A DNA stretch of 64,000 bases. Source: Modicisalibacter xianhensis. GTDB taxonomy: Bacteria; Pseudomonadota; Gammaproteobacteria; Pseudomonadales; Halomonadaceae. Below, one piece after another: positions 1 to 7,810 of the stretch. The notes under the pieces are model-generated. The model ran no database searches and had not been told where the DNA came from. It saw only the letters and a list, made by a program, of their open reading frames with translations. The position numbers and the translations under genes are program-made. Location: assembly GCF_900113605.1 (NCBI RefSeq), contig NZ_FOPY01000007.1:124001-188000 (forward strand), in the 5' to 3' direction. The stretch's first letter is position 1. Every line of letters begins with the position of its first letter.

Positions 1-63
1 GGCCTGATCTCGAAAGCCTCGTGGCGATAGCGTTATCGCAACGGGCAATCGGTGGCAAGCGGT

Positions 64-91
64 TTGACACCTTCCAGCATGGGGCTACGTT
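64..91 (+). promoter_or_regulatory. Putative sigma-70 promoter for the hemerythrin-like gene
   Basis: A perfect -35 hexamer TTGACA (64-69) is followed after 16 bases by TACGTT (86-91), a 4/6 match to the -10 consensus. This would give a leader of roughly 105 bases before the gene at 203. Bases 1-63 hold nothing I can identify. The reading frame open from base 3 to 206 is short, resembles no family I know, and is not called. Confidence 0.35.
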
Positions 92-202
92 GAAGTGGCA
101 AGCCAAGCGCTGCATGGATGGGGCAAGCTGCACACAGGCATCTGGCCACCACCATGCAGTCGTTGATACGACCGATGACGATAGCAAGGAGAGCTCCTCA
201 CG

Positions 203-655
203 ATGAATGCCCTCGAACTGCTCAAGGAAGACCATGACAAGGTGCGTGACCTGCTCAGCCAACTGGTCAATACCACGGAGCGCGCGGAGAAAAAACGTCC
301 CGAACTGCTGGCCAGAATCGAAAAGGAAGTGATGGTTCACACCAAGATCGAAGAAGAGATCTTCTATCCCGCTTTCAAGAAGGCCAGCGGCAAGCAGAAC
401 GACAGAATGTACCATGAGGCTCACGAAGAGCACCGGGCCGTTGAAGACCTGGTGATGCCGGATCTCAAGAAGGCCGACCCGACGGGCACCGAATTTTCCG
501 GCAGGGCGAAGGTGCTCAAGGAACTGCTGGAACATCACGCCGATGAGGAAGAAGACGAGATGTTCGAACAGGCGCGCAAGACCATGTCGGAGCGCGAACT
601 GGAAGAACTTGGCGAGCAGATGCTGGCACGCAAGAAGGAACTGATGGCTGCCTGA
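203..655 (+). CDS. Hemerythrin HHE cation-binding domain protein
   Basis: This 150-residue protein is predicted to be one soluble four-helix bundle of the hemerythrin HHE family, which binds a di-iron centre and is linked to oxygen, NO or iron handling. Likely ligands are His11, His46 with Glu50 (HxxxE), a histidine among 71/74/77, and His112 with Glu116. The C-terminal half is very acidic around the last ligand pair. The ATG is preceded by AAGGAG. The gene stands alone, with its own promoter upstream and a hairpin after the stop. Its exact role cannot be told from sequence. The nearby FNR-like regulator and ferritin-like gene suggest an oxygen or iron theme, which is inference. Confidence 0.85.
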   Translation: MNALELLKEDHDKVRDLLSQLVNTTERAEKKRPELLARIEKEVMVHTKIEEEIFYPAFKKASGKQNDRMYHEAHEEHRAVEDLVMPDLKKADPTGTEFSGRAKVLKELLEHHADEEEDEMFEQARKTMSERELEELGEQMLARKKELMAA

Positions 656-679
656 GTGCGGTCCGGTTCAGGAAGTGGT

Positions 680-708
680 GGCCCTGGCAACATGCGGTTG
701 CCAGGGCC
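680..708. terminator. Intergenic hairpin between convergent genes
   Basis: A perfect 12-bp stem (GGCCCTGGCAAC paired with GTTGCCAGGGCC) closes a 5-base loop. On the plus strand it is followed by a weak T-rich stretch (TTGTCGTT). It lies between the convergent ends of the hemerythrin-like gene (stop at 655) and the glutamate-synthase-like gene (stop at 735), so it may terminate both. Confidence 0.7.
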
Positions 709-734
709 TTGTCGTTGGCCTTGGCGCGTCTCGA

Positions 735-2402
735 CTAGCGGAGCTTGGTAGCGCGCAATTCCTGCACTGGCACTGGTGGATGAAAGCTATCCGAGCGGGC
801 CGCCTGCCAGTAGTCGCGAAACACGGCATGCTCGGGTGTGCCGTGGAGCAGTTCGTCGGGTTCGAGAAACGGGAAAAGTGACGCGAACGAGCGAATCTCG
901 TTCTTCGAGACACGCCGCAGCACATGCTCCGGCCCCAGTTCGCTGGTGTCCTTCAGGCCTGCGGCGGCCAGCATCTCGGCCAGGGCCTTCAACGTATTGT
1001 CATGAAAATGAAAGACCCGCTGGGTCTTGTCGGGCACGTCGAGCTTCTTGCCTCGGCGCTTGTCCTGTGTCGCGACTCCGCTGGGGCAGCGGTCGGTGTG
1101 GCAGGCCATGGCCTGGATGCAGCCCAGCGCGAACATGTAACCGCGTGCAGCATTGCACCAGTCTGCGCCCAGAGCAATGGTGCGGGCAATATCGAAGGCG
1201 GAAACGATCTTGCCGGCGGCACCGACATGGATCTTGTCGCGCAGTCCGGCACCGACCAGCGTGTTGTGTACCAATAACAGGGCTTCGGTCAGCGGCATCC
1301 CGAGCCGGTTGATGAATTCCAGCGGTGCCGCGCCGGTACCGCCCTCGCCACCGTCGACGACGATGAAGTCGGGGCGCGTGCCTGTCTCCAGCATGGCCTT
1401 GACCAGGCCGAACCATTCCCACGGATGGCCGATGGTCAGCTTGATACCGACTGGCTTGCCGCCGGAAAGCTCGCGCAGGCGCGCGATGAAATCCATCATC
1501 TCCAGCGGCGTCGTGAAGGCCGAATGGGCATAGGGCGAAATGACATCCTGGCCGACCGGCACGCCGCGTGTCGCCGCGATCTCGGACGTTACCTTGGCCG
1601 CCGGCAGAATGCCGCCATGCCCGGGTTTGGCACCCTGGCTGAGCTTGATCTCGATCATCTTGACCTGCTCGAGTGTTGCCCCTTCGACAAAGCGCTCCTC
1701 ACTGAAGGTACCGTCCTCGTTGCGGCAACCGAAATAGCCCGAGCCGATCTCCCAGACCAGGTCGCCTCCCTGGCGGTGGTAGGGCGAGATCGCTCCTTCG
1801 CCAGTGTCATGGTAGAAGCTGCCCAGCCTGGCGCCGGCGTTCAGGGCGATAATGGCGTTGGAGGACAGCGAGCCGAAGCTCATCGCCGAGATATTGAAAA
1901 TACTCGCCGAGTAGGGCTTGGCGCACCCCTGCCCGATGGTAATGCGAAAGTCGTGGGACTCGATCCGGGTCGGTTTCAGCGACGGGCTGATCCATTCGTA
2001 ACCCTCGGCGTACATGTCCTGTACCGAACCGAATGCCTTCTTGTCCAACACGTTCTTGGCACGCTGGTAAACCAGCGAACGCTGCTCCCGTGAGTAGGGT
2101 GTCTGTTCGGTATCCGACTGGATGAAATACTGGCGGATTTCGGGACCGATCGACTCCAGAAAATAACGGAAATGCGCCAGGATTGGATAGTTGCGGCTGA
2201 CCGTGTGCCGGCGTTGGTGTCGATCGTAGGTGCCAAGCGCCGCCAACACTCCGAACAGCAGTGCCGCCCAGCCCCAGGTTGCCTCGAAGAGCATGGCGAC
2301 CAGCGAGGCAGCCAGGCCGAGCAGGCTAAGCAGGTAGACGGCATAACGTAATGGCAGCCGGGAGTTGAGCGACAGTCCGAAGGGTTCCAGCGGTGATGGC
2401 AT
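735..2402 (-). CDS. FMN-binding glutamate synthase family protein, membrane-tethered
   Basis: The 555-residue protein matches the stand-alone GltB central/FMN domain family (GltS FMN-binding region, PF01645 type). Residues from about 90 form the TIM-barrel domain with glycine-rich flavin-binding segments. A cysteine cluster of the form CIQAMACHTDRCPSG resembles the 3Fe-4S motif of glutamate synthase. The first 65 residues contain two hydrophobic segments followed by a basic stretch, so the enzyme is probably anchored in the inner membrane. There is no amidotransferase domain, so glutamine-dependent glutamate synthesis is not implied and the physiological substrate is unknown. I chose the ATG at 2402 because AAGGAG lies just upstream; a GTG at 2483 would add 27 residues without such support. 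Confidence 0.85.
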   Translation of the reverse strand: MPSPLEPFGLSLNSRLPLRYAVYLLSLLGLAASLVAMLFEATWGWAALLFGVLAALGTYDRHQRRHTVSRNYPILAHFRYFLESIGPEIRQYFIQSDTEQTPYSREQRSLVYQRAKNVLDKKAFGSVQDMYAEGYEWISPSLKPTRIESHDFRITIGQGCAKPYSASIFNISAMSFGSLSSNAIIALNAGARLGSFYHDTGEGAISPYHRQGGDLVWEIGSGYFGCRNEDGTFSEERFVEGATLEQVKMIEIKLSQGAKPGHGGILPAAKVTSEIAATRGVPVGQDVISPYAHSAFTTPLEMMDFIARLRELSGGKPVGIKLTIGHPWEWFGLVKAMLETGTRPDFIVVDGGEGGTGAAPLEFINRLGMPLTEALLLVHNTLVGAGLRDKIHVGAAGKIVSAFDIARTIALGADWCNAARGYMFALGCIQAMACHTDRCPSGVATQDKRRGKKLDVPDKTQRVFHFHDNTLKALAEMLAAAGLKDTSELGPEHVLRRVSKNEIRSFASLFPFLEPDELLHGTPEHAVFRDYWQAARSDSFHPPVPVQELRATKLR

Positions 2403-2511
2403 TGATAGCTGCGCTCCTTGCAATGATGTAGTGGGTACTGTGACTGCTCCGCATTGTAGCGATAGACGCAAGGGGGCTTCCACGACGAGTCCCGGAGCGG
2501 TTTGGTCGAGG

Positions 2512-3255
2512 TCAACAGCGTCCGTTGCTGTCGGCCAGGCGTGTCAGGGCTTCCAGGTCGTGAATGTGAAACTCTCGGCCGCGTGAAGTAATCAGGCCTT
2601 GCTGTTGAAAGCGTCCTAGCAGGCGACTGACCGTTTCCACCGCCAGGCCCAGATAGCTGCCGATGTCGCCACGTGACATGGCCAGATTGAAGCAATAAGG
2701 GGAATAACCGCGGCGCCGGAAACGCAATGACATGGCTACGAAGAACGTCGCCAGACGCACATCCGAGGTCTTGCGCAGCAACAAGTGCATCAACAGGCGC
2801 TCGTTCTGCAGTTCCTTGCTCATGCACTGGTAGAGGTAGTTGTGCAATTCGGGGCTACTGCATGTGAGTGCTTCCAGCCGCTCGAAGGGCAACTCGAACA
2901 GTGTGGTGGTTTCCAGCGCAATGGCATTGCCGGGATAACGGTGATCGCCAATGGCGTCGAGGCCGACGATTTCGCCGGGCAGGAAAAAGCTGGTGACCAA
3001 CTCCTCCTGGTTTTCGGTCGTGGTGACCTGTTTCAAGCTGCCGGAATGGATCACGTACAGGCTATTGAACGGCATGCCCTGAACATAGAGGGCATCGCGC
3101 TTGCGCAGTGGAGCGGTACGCCTGGCAACCACGCCAAACCTGTCGAGCGTCTCCGAGGAGAGGGAGAACGGCAGGCAAAGCGAACTCAGCCGGCAGGTCT
3201 GGTTGTGCAGATCGTGCTGGCGGGCAAATCGCAACACGGGGCGCGGAGTCGTCAT
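2512..3255 (-). CDS. FNR-family transcription regulator lacking two Fe-S cysteines
   Basis: This 247-residue Crp/Fnr regulator has an N-terminal cyclic-nucleotide-binding-like domain, a long dimer helix and a C-terminal winged helix. The recognition region (SRGDIGSYLGL then VETVSRLLGRF) is nearly identical to E. coli FNR, so TTGAT-type half-sites are expected. Aligned without gaps to remembered E. coli FNR, Cys23 and Cys29 are kept (here Cys21, Cys27), but the Cys20 position is Asn18 and the Cys122 position is Phe120, so a normal four-cysteine 4Fe-4S cluster cannot form. Other cysteines exist but not at ligand positions. The start at 3255 has GGAGGTG just upstream; an ATG at 3270 lacks one. 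It is divergent from the gene at 3504, which carries an FNR-type box. Confidence 0.88.
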   Translation of the reverse strand: MTTPRPVLRFARQHDLHNQTCRLSSLCLPFSLSSETLDRFGVVARRTAPLRKRDALYVQGMPFNSLYVIHSGSLKQVTTTENQEELVTSFFLPGEIVGLDAIGDHRYPGNAIALETTTLFELPFERLEALTCSSPELHNYLYQCMSKELQNERLLMHLLLRKTSDVRLATFFVAMSLRFRRRGYSPYCFNLAMSRGDIGSYLGLAVETVSRLLGRFQQQGLITSRGREFHIHDLEALTRLADSNGRC

Positions 3256-3371
3256 GCTCACCTCCACCATAGTGCGGTTTGCCTAGAGTATGGACGAGTT
3301 TGGACAATGCGGATATCGCCTCGGCCTTTGGTATGGCGTGATTGGTCTTTGGGAGTGAAGCGGGTCCCAAA

Positions 3372-3413
3372 GTGACGATCGTCAAAGTTTTGTCATGACA
3401 TAGGCTGTACAGT
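3372..3413 (+). promoter_or_regulatory. FNR-type box and class II-like promoter
   Basis: Bases 3372-3385 read GTGACGATCGTCAA, close to the FNR/ANR/DNR palindrome TTGAY-N4-RTCAA, with a perfect inner palindrome TGACGATCGTCA. A plausible -10 (TACAGT, 3408-3413) would place the transcription start near 3420. The box centre would then sit at about -41.5, the standard spacing of FNR class II activated promoters. No good -35 hexamer is present, which fits activator dependence. The box lies between the FNR-like gene and the ferritin-like gene. Confidence 0.55.
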
Positions 3414-3503
3414 GCGCGCCATCGCGCCTTAGGACCGACAATCGGAAGACAAGGCGTCGTGCCGCCGGATAGTCCGGGCAGGTGTGCCATCACGGAGACC
3501 CCA

Positions 3504-4001
3504 ATGCAGCGCATCCAGAACATGACGACGACGACCAGCCTTCTTCCCGAAGAGTTGCTTGTCGCAGCCTATGCTCATGAACGCCGGGAAAAGCAGCGTT
3601 ATAGGATGCTCGCGTTGCGCTTCCAGCCGTTCGATGCGGTCACCCATCGCTTGTTGCAGATGCTTGCCGAGGAGTGCGAGCAGCGTCTCGATGCCCTGGC
3701 GCGTGCCGCCGAGCGCCTGGATCTCTGTGGCTCTCCGTGCAGTCTGGCGACAGAGGAGCCGCTTGCGAAGGCGCGCCACTTCTTCATCGTCGACGAGCGT
3801 ATGGCGGCACAGTTGCTGACCCGTACCGTAATCGACGAGCATCGTTCGCTGGCGTTCTACCGCCAGTTGGCGGACGCCAATGCCTTGCCGCAGTTGTACA
3901 AGCTGCTGGCCGGCTTCATACATCAGAAACAGGCCCAGATTCGCATTCTCGAGGAGGCGCAGAGTCAGTCGCCAAATCTCGCCTATCGCCACATCGCCTG
4001 A
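3504..4001 (+). CDS. Small ferritin-like/rubrerythrin-like helical protein, function unknown
   Basis: The 165-residue protein is all helical, with a glutamate-rich first helix (His25, Glu26, Glu29), a second helix with AEECEQR, and later helices with IDEHRSLAFYRQL and FIHQKQAQIRIL. The layout recalls the ferritin-like/rubrerythrin fold, but an arginine sits where a metal-binding histidine is usual, so di-iron binding is uncertain. There is no signal peptide or membrane segment. GGAG lies six bases before the ATG at 3504; a GTG at 3459 would add 15 unlikely residues. The promoter carries an FNR-type box, suggesting induction when oxygen is low or by NO. I do not recognise a specific orthologue. 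Confidence 0.6.
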   Translation: MQRIQNMTTTTSLLPEELLVAAYAHERREKQRYRMLALRFQPFDAVTHRLLQMLAEECEQRLDALARAAERLDLCGSPCSLATEEPLAKARHFFIVDERMAAQLLTRTVIDEHRSLAFYRQLADANALPQLYKLLAGFIHQKQAQIRILEEAQSQSPNLAYRHIA

Positions 4002-4039
4002 GTGGGAAGCGATTTTCGATTTATCGAATAGGCTACCCG

Positions 4040-4074
4040 CAAGACGCCCGCCGGCACTGTCGGCGGGCGTCTTG
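4040..4074 (+). terminator. Rho-independent terminator-like hairpin
   Basis: A 14-bp perfect stem (CAAGACGCCCGCCG with CGGCGGGCGTCTTG) closes a 7-base loop. It is followed by CGTTTC, 38 bases after the stop of the ferritin-like gene. The T-run is short but the stem is very stable. Confidence 0.75.
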
Positions 4075-4096
4075 CGTTTCAGGCAACAGGCGCCGG

Positions 4097-4128
4097 TTGG
4101 CGCGCGGACACCGCTTGACTAGGCTTAA
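4097..4128 (+). promoter_or_regulatory. Candidate promoter of the NHEJ operon with sigma-S-like -10
   Basis: TTGGCG (4097-4102) lies 17 bases before TAGGCT (4120-4125). The extended sequence CTAGGCTTAA (4119-4128) resembles the RpoS-type -10 pattern CTAnnCTTAA described in pseudomonads. If used, transcription would start near 4132, about 80 bases before ligD. Stationary-phase control of NHEJ genes by RpoS is known in Pseudomonas; applying it here is inference. Confidence 0.4.
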
Positions 4129-4210
4129 AGCCAACGACGCAGCAGCGCGGAGTAACGCATCCTGCTTCCGGGGTTCGGGGTGGTGATGGGCAGCTTCAAG
4201 GACGAGGGCA

Positions 4211-6781
4211 ATGGCCAAGCTAGAGGAGTACCGACGCAAGCGCGATTTTCGGCGCACGACCGAACCGGCCGGCGGCGTCCCGCATGGTCAAGCGGGAGAA
4301 AGCGGGCACCTGTTTGTCGTGCACAAGCATGCTGCCAGTCATGACCATTTCGATCTGCGACTCGAACAGGATGGGGTGCTGAGGAGTTGGGCGCTGCCCA
4401 AGGGGCCGAGCCTTGAGGCGGGTGAGAAGCGTCTGGCCGTCGAAGTGGAAGATCACCCACTGGAATATGCCGACTTCGAAGGGGTGATTCCCGAGGCCTC
4501 CTATGGCGGCGGCACCTCGATGCTGTGGGATCGGGGGCGCTGGGCAACGACGGGCAAGCCGGGCAAGGATCGTATCGATTTCGAACTCGTGGGCGAAAAG
4601 CTGCACGGGGCCTGGACGCTGACTCGCATGACGGGGCGGCGCGAGAAAAGCGATCGCAACTGGTTGTTGATCAAGCGCCGCGATGGTCACGGTGGCGAAA
4701 AGGCGTCGATGACGCCGCCGTCCGACGGTGACCGCAGTGTCGCCACCGGGCGAACCATGCGCGAGATTGCCGAAGATCGCGACACGCTGTGGACCCGGGA
4801 AGGCGCCGTCAGCGAAGCGCCGCCGTTACCCGATCCCAGTGACCTCCCGGGTGCCCGACGGCAAGCCATGTCTCGCGAAGCCTCCCCCCAGCTTGCCACG
4901 CTGGTGCGTCAGGCCCCGGAAGGTGAGGACTGGATTCACGAGATCAAGTTTGACGGTTACCGGGTGCTGGCGCGCCTGGAAAAGGGTGAGGTGCGCCTGA
5001 TCACGCGCAATAACAAGGACTGGACTCACCGCTTTCCCGAACTGGCCCGGGTCATCGCTCAGTTGCCCGTGGACAGTGCGCTATTCGATGGCGAGGTGGT
5101 CTCGCTGGGCCAGGATGGCATCAGCAGTTTCCGTCGGTTGCAGGAGGCATTGAGCACGGGACGCACCGCGGGCCTGGTCTACCAAGCCTTCGATCTGCTC
5201 TACCTGAATAACCATGACCTGCGCGAGGCCGTCCTCGTCGATCGCAAGCGGCTGCTGTCCCAGCTATTGGCGTCGCTCGGCCTGAAAGGGCACAACAGCG
5301 TACGTTATGCCGATCATATTGAATCTCAGGGTACAGCGTTCTTCGACCAGGCCTGTCGCATGGGGCTCGAGGGCATCATCAGCAAGCGCGCCGAGAGTCG
5401 TTACCAGAGCACTCGCAGCAAGGATTGGATGAAGACCAAGTGCGCCAACCACGAGGAATTCGTGGTGGGTGGCTATACCGACCCCAGTGGTTCGCGCAGC
5501 GGCTTCGGGGGGCTGCTGATGGGCGCCTTCGATGACGATGGGCGGTTGGCGTATGCCGGGCGGGTCGGCACCGGCTTCAATGCCCGCCTGCTCGATACGC
5601 TCAGCCAGCGCCTTGAGGCCCAGGAAGCAGCGACATCCCCCTTCAATGGGCCGGTTCCCGATGTGCGCCGCGTGCATTGGGTTCGACCGGAAATGGTGAT
5701 CGAGGTGGAATTCACCGAGCGTACGCGGGATGGTCTGTTGCGTCATCCCGCCTTTCGGGGGCTGCGCGAGGACCGTAATCCGGAGGAAATCCGCGTGAGT
5801 CCTGACAAGACACGATCGACGCCCCCGTCAGAGGATGTTGAGCCATCCGCACCCAAGGCAAGCCCGGCCAGGGCGCGTGGCGATGAAAGCCGGTTGCTTG
5901 GCGTACGCCTGACGCACCCGGACCGTATCCTCTTTCCCGAACAAGGGCTGACCAAGCGCGACCTGGCGCAGTTCTACGAAGCGATCCAGGACTGGATTCT
6001 GCCTCGCCTTGCCCGGCGACCGCTGTCGCTGGTGCGATGCCCGCAAGGGCGCACCAGTGAATGTTTCTTCCAGAAGCATCCGCGGGTCGCCATTCCTGCC
6101 AGCGTGCCGCGCATCGACATCGCAGAGGCGTCAGGAACCTCGGAATACCTGTATATAGAGAGCGCCAGCGATCTGGTGGCATTGGTCCAGGCCGGGGCAT
6201 TGGAGATCCATCCATGGGGTAGCCGTATCGAGGACGTCGAGCGCCCCGACAACCTGGTGTTCGATCTCGACCCGGCACCGGGCGTGGCCTGGCAGGAAAT
6301 CCTGCGTGTCGCTGGTACCCTGCGCGAGCGCCTGGCGTCGCTCGGCCTGGGGGCGTTCGTGCGTACTACCGGCGGCAAGGGGCTGCATGTCGTCGTGCCG
6401 ATCGTGCCAAGCGCGACCTGGGACGATGCCAAGGCTTTTACCAAGGCGGTTGCCCAGCAGCATGCCCAGGCCGACCCAAGGCGCCTGACGGTCAACATGG
6501 CCAAGAGCAAGCGCGAGGGGCGAATTTTCATCGATTACCTGCGCAACGGCCGCGGTGCCACGGCGGTCGCCTCCTATTCCGTGCGGGCGAGGGAAGATGC
6601 GCCGGTCTGCGTTCCCGTGCGCTGGGATGAACTCAATGCAGCACTGCGTTCCGACCGCTATACGACCGAGAACCTGAAGCGACGCCTTGCGGCACTGCGC
6701 GGGGATCCTTGGGCCGGCTACGAGGATGCCGCGCGCCCGCTCGAGACGGAACTGCTGCGTGCCGTGGGGCTTGTTCGATGA
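4211..6781 (+). CDS. ligD: Multifunctional ATP-dependent DNA ligase D (NHEJ)
   Basis: The 856-residue LigD seals double-strand breaks in bacterial non-homologous end joining. Domain order is phosphoesterase (about 30-180), ligase (about 215-540) and primase-like polymerase (about 565-850), the Pseudomonas-type arrangement. The phosphoesterase motif has His40, His46 and Asp48 in KHAASHDHFDLR. The ligase nucleotidyl lysine is Lys246 in EIKFDGYR. The polymerase metal aspartates are Asp685 and Asp687 (DLDPAPG) and Asp775 (FIDYLRN). All three activities therefore appear intact. AAGGACGAGG precedes the ATG. It is the first gene of a compact operon with a zinc protein and two ku genes. Confidence 0.97.
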   Translation: MAKLEEYRRKRDFRRTTEPAGGVPHGQAGESGHLFVVHKHAASHDHFDLRLEQDGVLRSWALPKGPSLEAGEKRLAVEVEDHPLEYADFEGVIPEASYGGGTSMLWDRGRWATTGKPGKDRIDFELVGEKLHGAWTLTRMTGRREKSDRNWLLIKRRDGHGGEKASMTPPSDGDRSVATGRTMREIAEDRDTLWTREGAVSEAPPLPDPSDLPGARRQAMSREASPQLATLVRQAPEGEDWIHEIKFDGYRVLARLEKGEVRLITRNNKDWTHRFPELARVIAQLPVDSALFDGEVVSLGQDGISSFRRLQEALSTGRTAGLVYQAFDLLYLNNHDLREAVLVDRKRLLSQLLASLGLKGHNSVRYADHIESQGTAFFDQACRMGLEGIISKRAESRYQSTRSKDWMKTKCANHEEFVVGGYTDPSGSRSGFGGLLMGAFDDDGRLAYAGRVGTGFNARLLDTLSQRLEAQEAATSPFNGPVPDVRRVHWVRPEMVIEVEFTERTRDGLLRHPAFRGLREDRNPEEIRVSPDKTRSTPPSEDVEPSAPKASPARARGDESRLLGVRLTHPDRILFPEQGLTKRDLAQFYEAIQDWILPRLARRPLSLVRCPQGRTSECFFQKHPRVAIPASVPRIDIAEASGTSEYLYIESASDLVALVQAGALEIHPWGSRIEDVERPDNLVFDLDPAPGVAWQEILRVAGTLRERLASLGLGAFVRTTGGKGLHVVVPIVPSATWDDAKAFTKAVAQQHAQADPRRLTVNMAKSKREGRIFIDYLRNGRGATAVASYSVRAREDAPVCVPVRWDELNAALRSDRYTTENLKRRLAALRGDPWAGYEDAARPLETELLRAVGLVR

Positions 6782-6797
6782 ACTCAAGGAGAATGCC

Positions 6798-7019
6798 GTG
6801 AGCCACGACGATGCCGAGCCACCCTGGTGGCTGGAGTCCGGCGCCGAGACGTGCCAGTCATGCCATCGTACGTTTCATTATGAGGCGGGCTATCACTGTT
6901 TCCACTGCGACAGTCCTGTGTGCCCGATCTGTGTGGTAGAGCTGCATGAGACGCGTCAGGTGATCTGCCCGGAATGCCATGCCCAGGATGGCGGGACGAA
7001 TGGTGAAGATGCCGGCTAG
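6798..7019 (+). CDS. Small four-CxxC zinc-binding protein in the NHEJ operon
   Basis: This 73-residue protein contains four CxxC pairs (CQSC, CFHC, CPIC, CPEC), enough for two zinc ions in a double zinc-ribbon or RING/FYVE-like fold. It has no signal peptide or membrane segment. It starts at a GTG with AAGGAG upstream, 17 bases after the ligD stop, and ends 14 bases before ku, so co-transcription is near certain. I do not recognise a named family. Its place between ligD and ku suggests a role with DNA ends or as a protein adaptor, which is inference. An ATG further upstream in the same frame lies inside ligD and is less likely. Confidence 0.8.
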   Translation: MSHDDAEPPWWLESGAETCQSCHRTFHYEAGYHCFHCDSPVCPICVVELHETRQVICPECHAQDGGTNGEDAG

Positions 7020-7033
7020 ACGAGGAGAGGACA

Positions 7034-7810
7034 ATGGCTGCCAGAGCGATGTGGAAAGGAGTGGTGCGCTTCGGCGAGGTACGCGTGCCGGTCAAGCTCT
7101 ATTCCGCTGTGCAGGATCGCAGCGTGCACTTTCGCCTGCTGCACGGCAAGGACCGTTCTCCCGTCAAGCAGGCGATGGTCAATCCACAGACCGATGAGGC
7201 CGTACCGTTCAGCGAAGCCCGGCGTGCCTACCGCACCGACGAAGGACGCCTGGTGTGCCTGGAGCACGCTGAACTCGAGGAGCTCGAGCCCGAACAGACC
7301 CGTGATATCGAGGTGATCAGTTTCCTGCCGCCCGAGGAAATCGATCATCGCTGGTACAGCCGACCGTACTATCTGGGGCCGGATGGCAACGAAGATGCAT
7401 ATTTTGCGCTGATCGAGGCGTTGCAGCGTAACGGGCGCGAGGGCTTGGCGCGCTGGGTCATGCGCAAGAAGGCTTACATCGGTGCCCTGCGTCTGCATCA
7501 GGGTTATCCCATGCTCATCTCTCTGCGCCACGACGAGGAAGTGGTATCGCTCGATACCCTGAATCCGCCCGGCGGGACGCGCCTCGACGCCAAGGAGCTG
7601 GACATGGCTCAGCAACTCATTGGCATGCTCGAGGCGCCCTTCGAACCCGAGCAGTATCATGATGAATACCGTGAGCGCGTCATGGCGCTGATCGAGGCCA
7701 AGCAGCGCGGCGAAAGTGTCAAGGTAACCCCGATTCGTCGTCCCGAGCCCTCCGATGACGTGACGACGGCCTTGGAGGCCAGCCTGAAGGGAGGACGCAA
7801 GCGTGCCTAG
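7034..7810 (+). CDS. ku: Non-homologous end joining protein Ku (first copy)
   Basis: The 258-residue protein is a canonical bacterial Ku, opening with the typical AMWKGVVRFGEVRVPVKLYSA segment and carrying the core Ku beta-barrel that rings DNA ends as a dimer and recruits LigD. The C-terminus is short and basic (SLKGGRKRA), a minimal tail. Its last eight bases overlap the start of the second ku, which implies translational coupling. It follows the small zinc protein by 14 bases. Divergence from the second Ku is substantial, so this is not a recent tandem duplication. Confidence 0.95.
   Translation: MAARAMWKGVVRFGEVRVPVKLYSAVQDRSVHFRLLHGKDRSPVKQAMVNPQTDEAVPFSEARRAYRTDEGRLVCLEHAELEELEPEQTRDIEVISFLPPEEIDHRWYSRPYYLGPDGNEDAYFALIEALQRNGREGLARWVMRKKAYIGALRLHQGYPMLISLRHDEEVVSLDTLNPPGGTRLDAKELDMAQQLIGMLEAPFEPEQYHDEYRERVMALIEAKQRGESVKVTPIRRPEPSDDVTTALEASLKGGRKRA

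Noticed and set aside
3-206. Open frame running from the window edge to base 206
   Set aside because: It could be the end of an upstream gene, but the sequence resembles no family I know, and it covers a good promoter for the hemerythrin-like gene.
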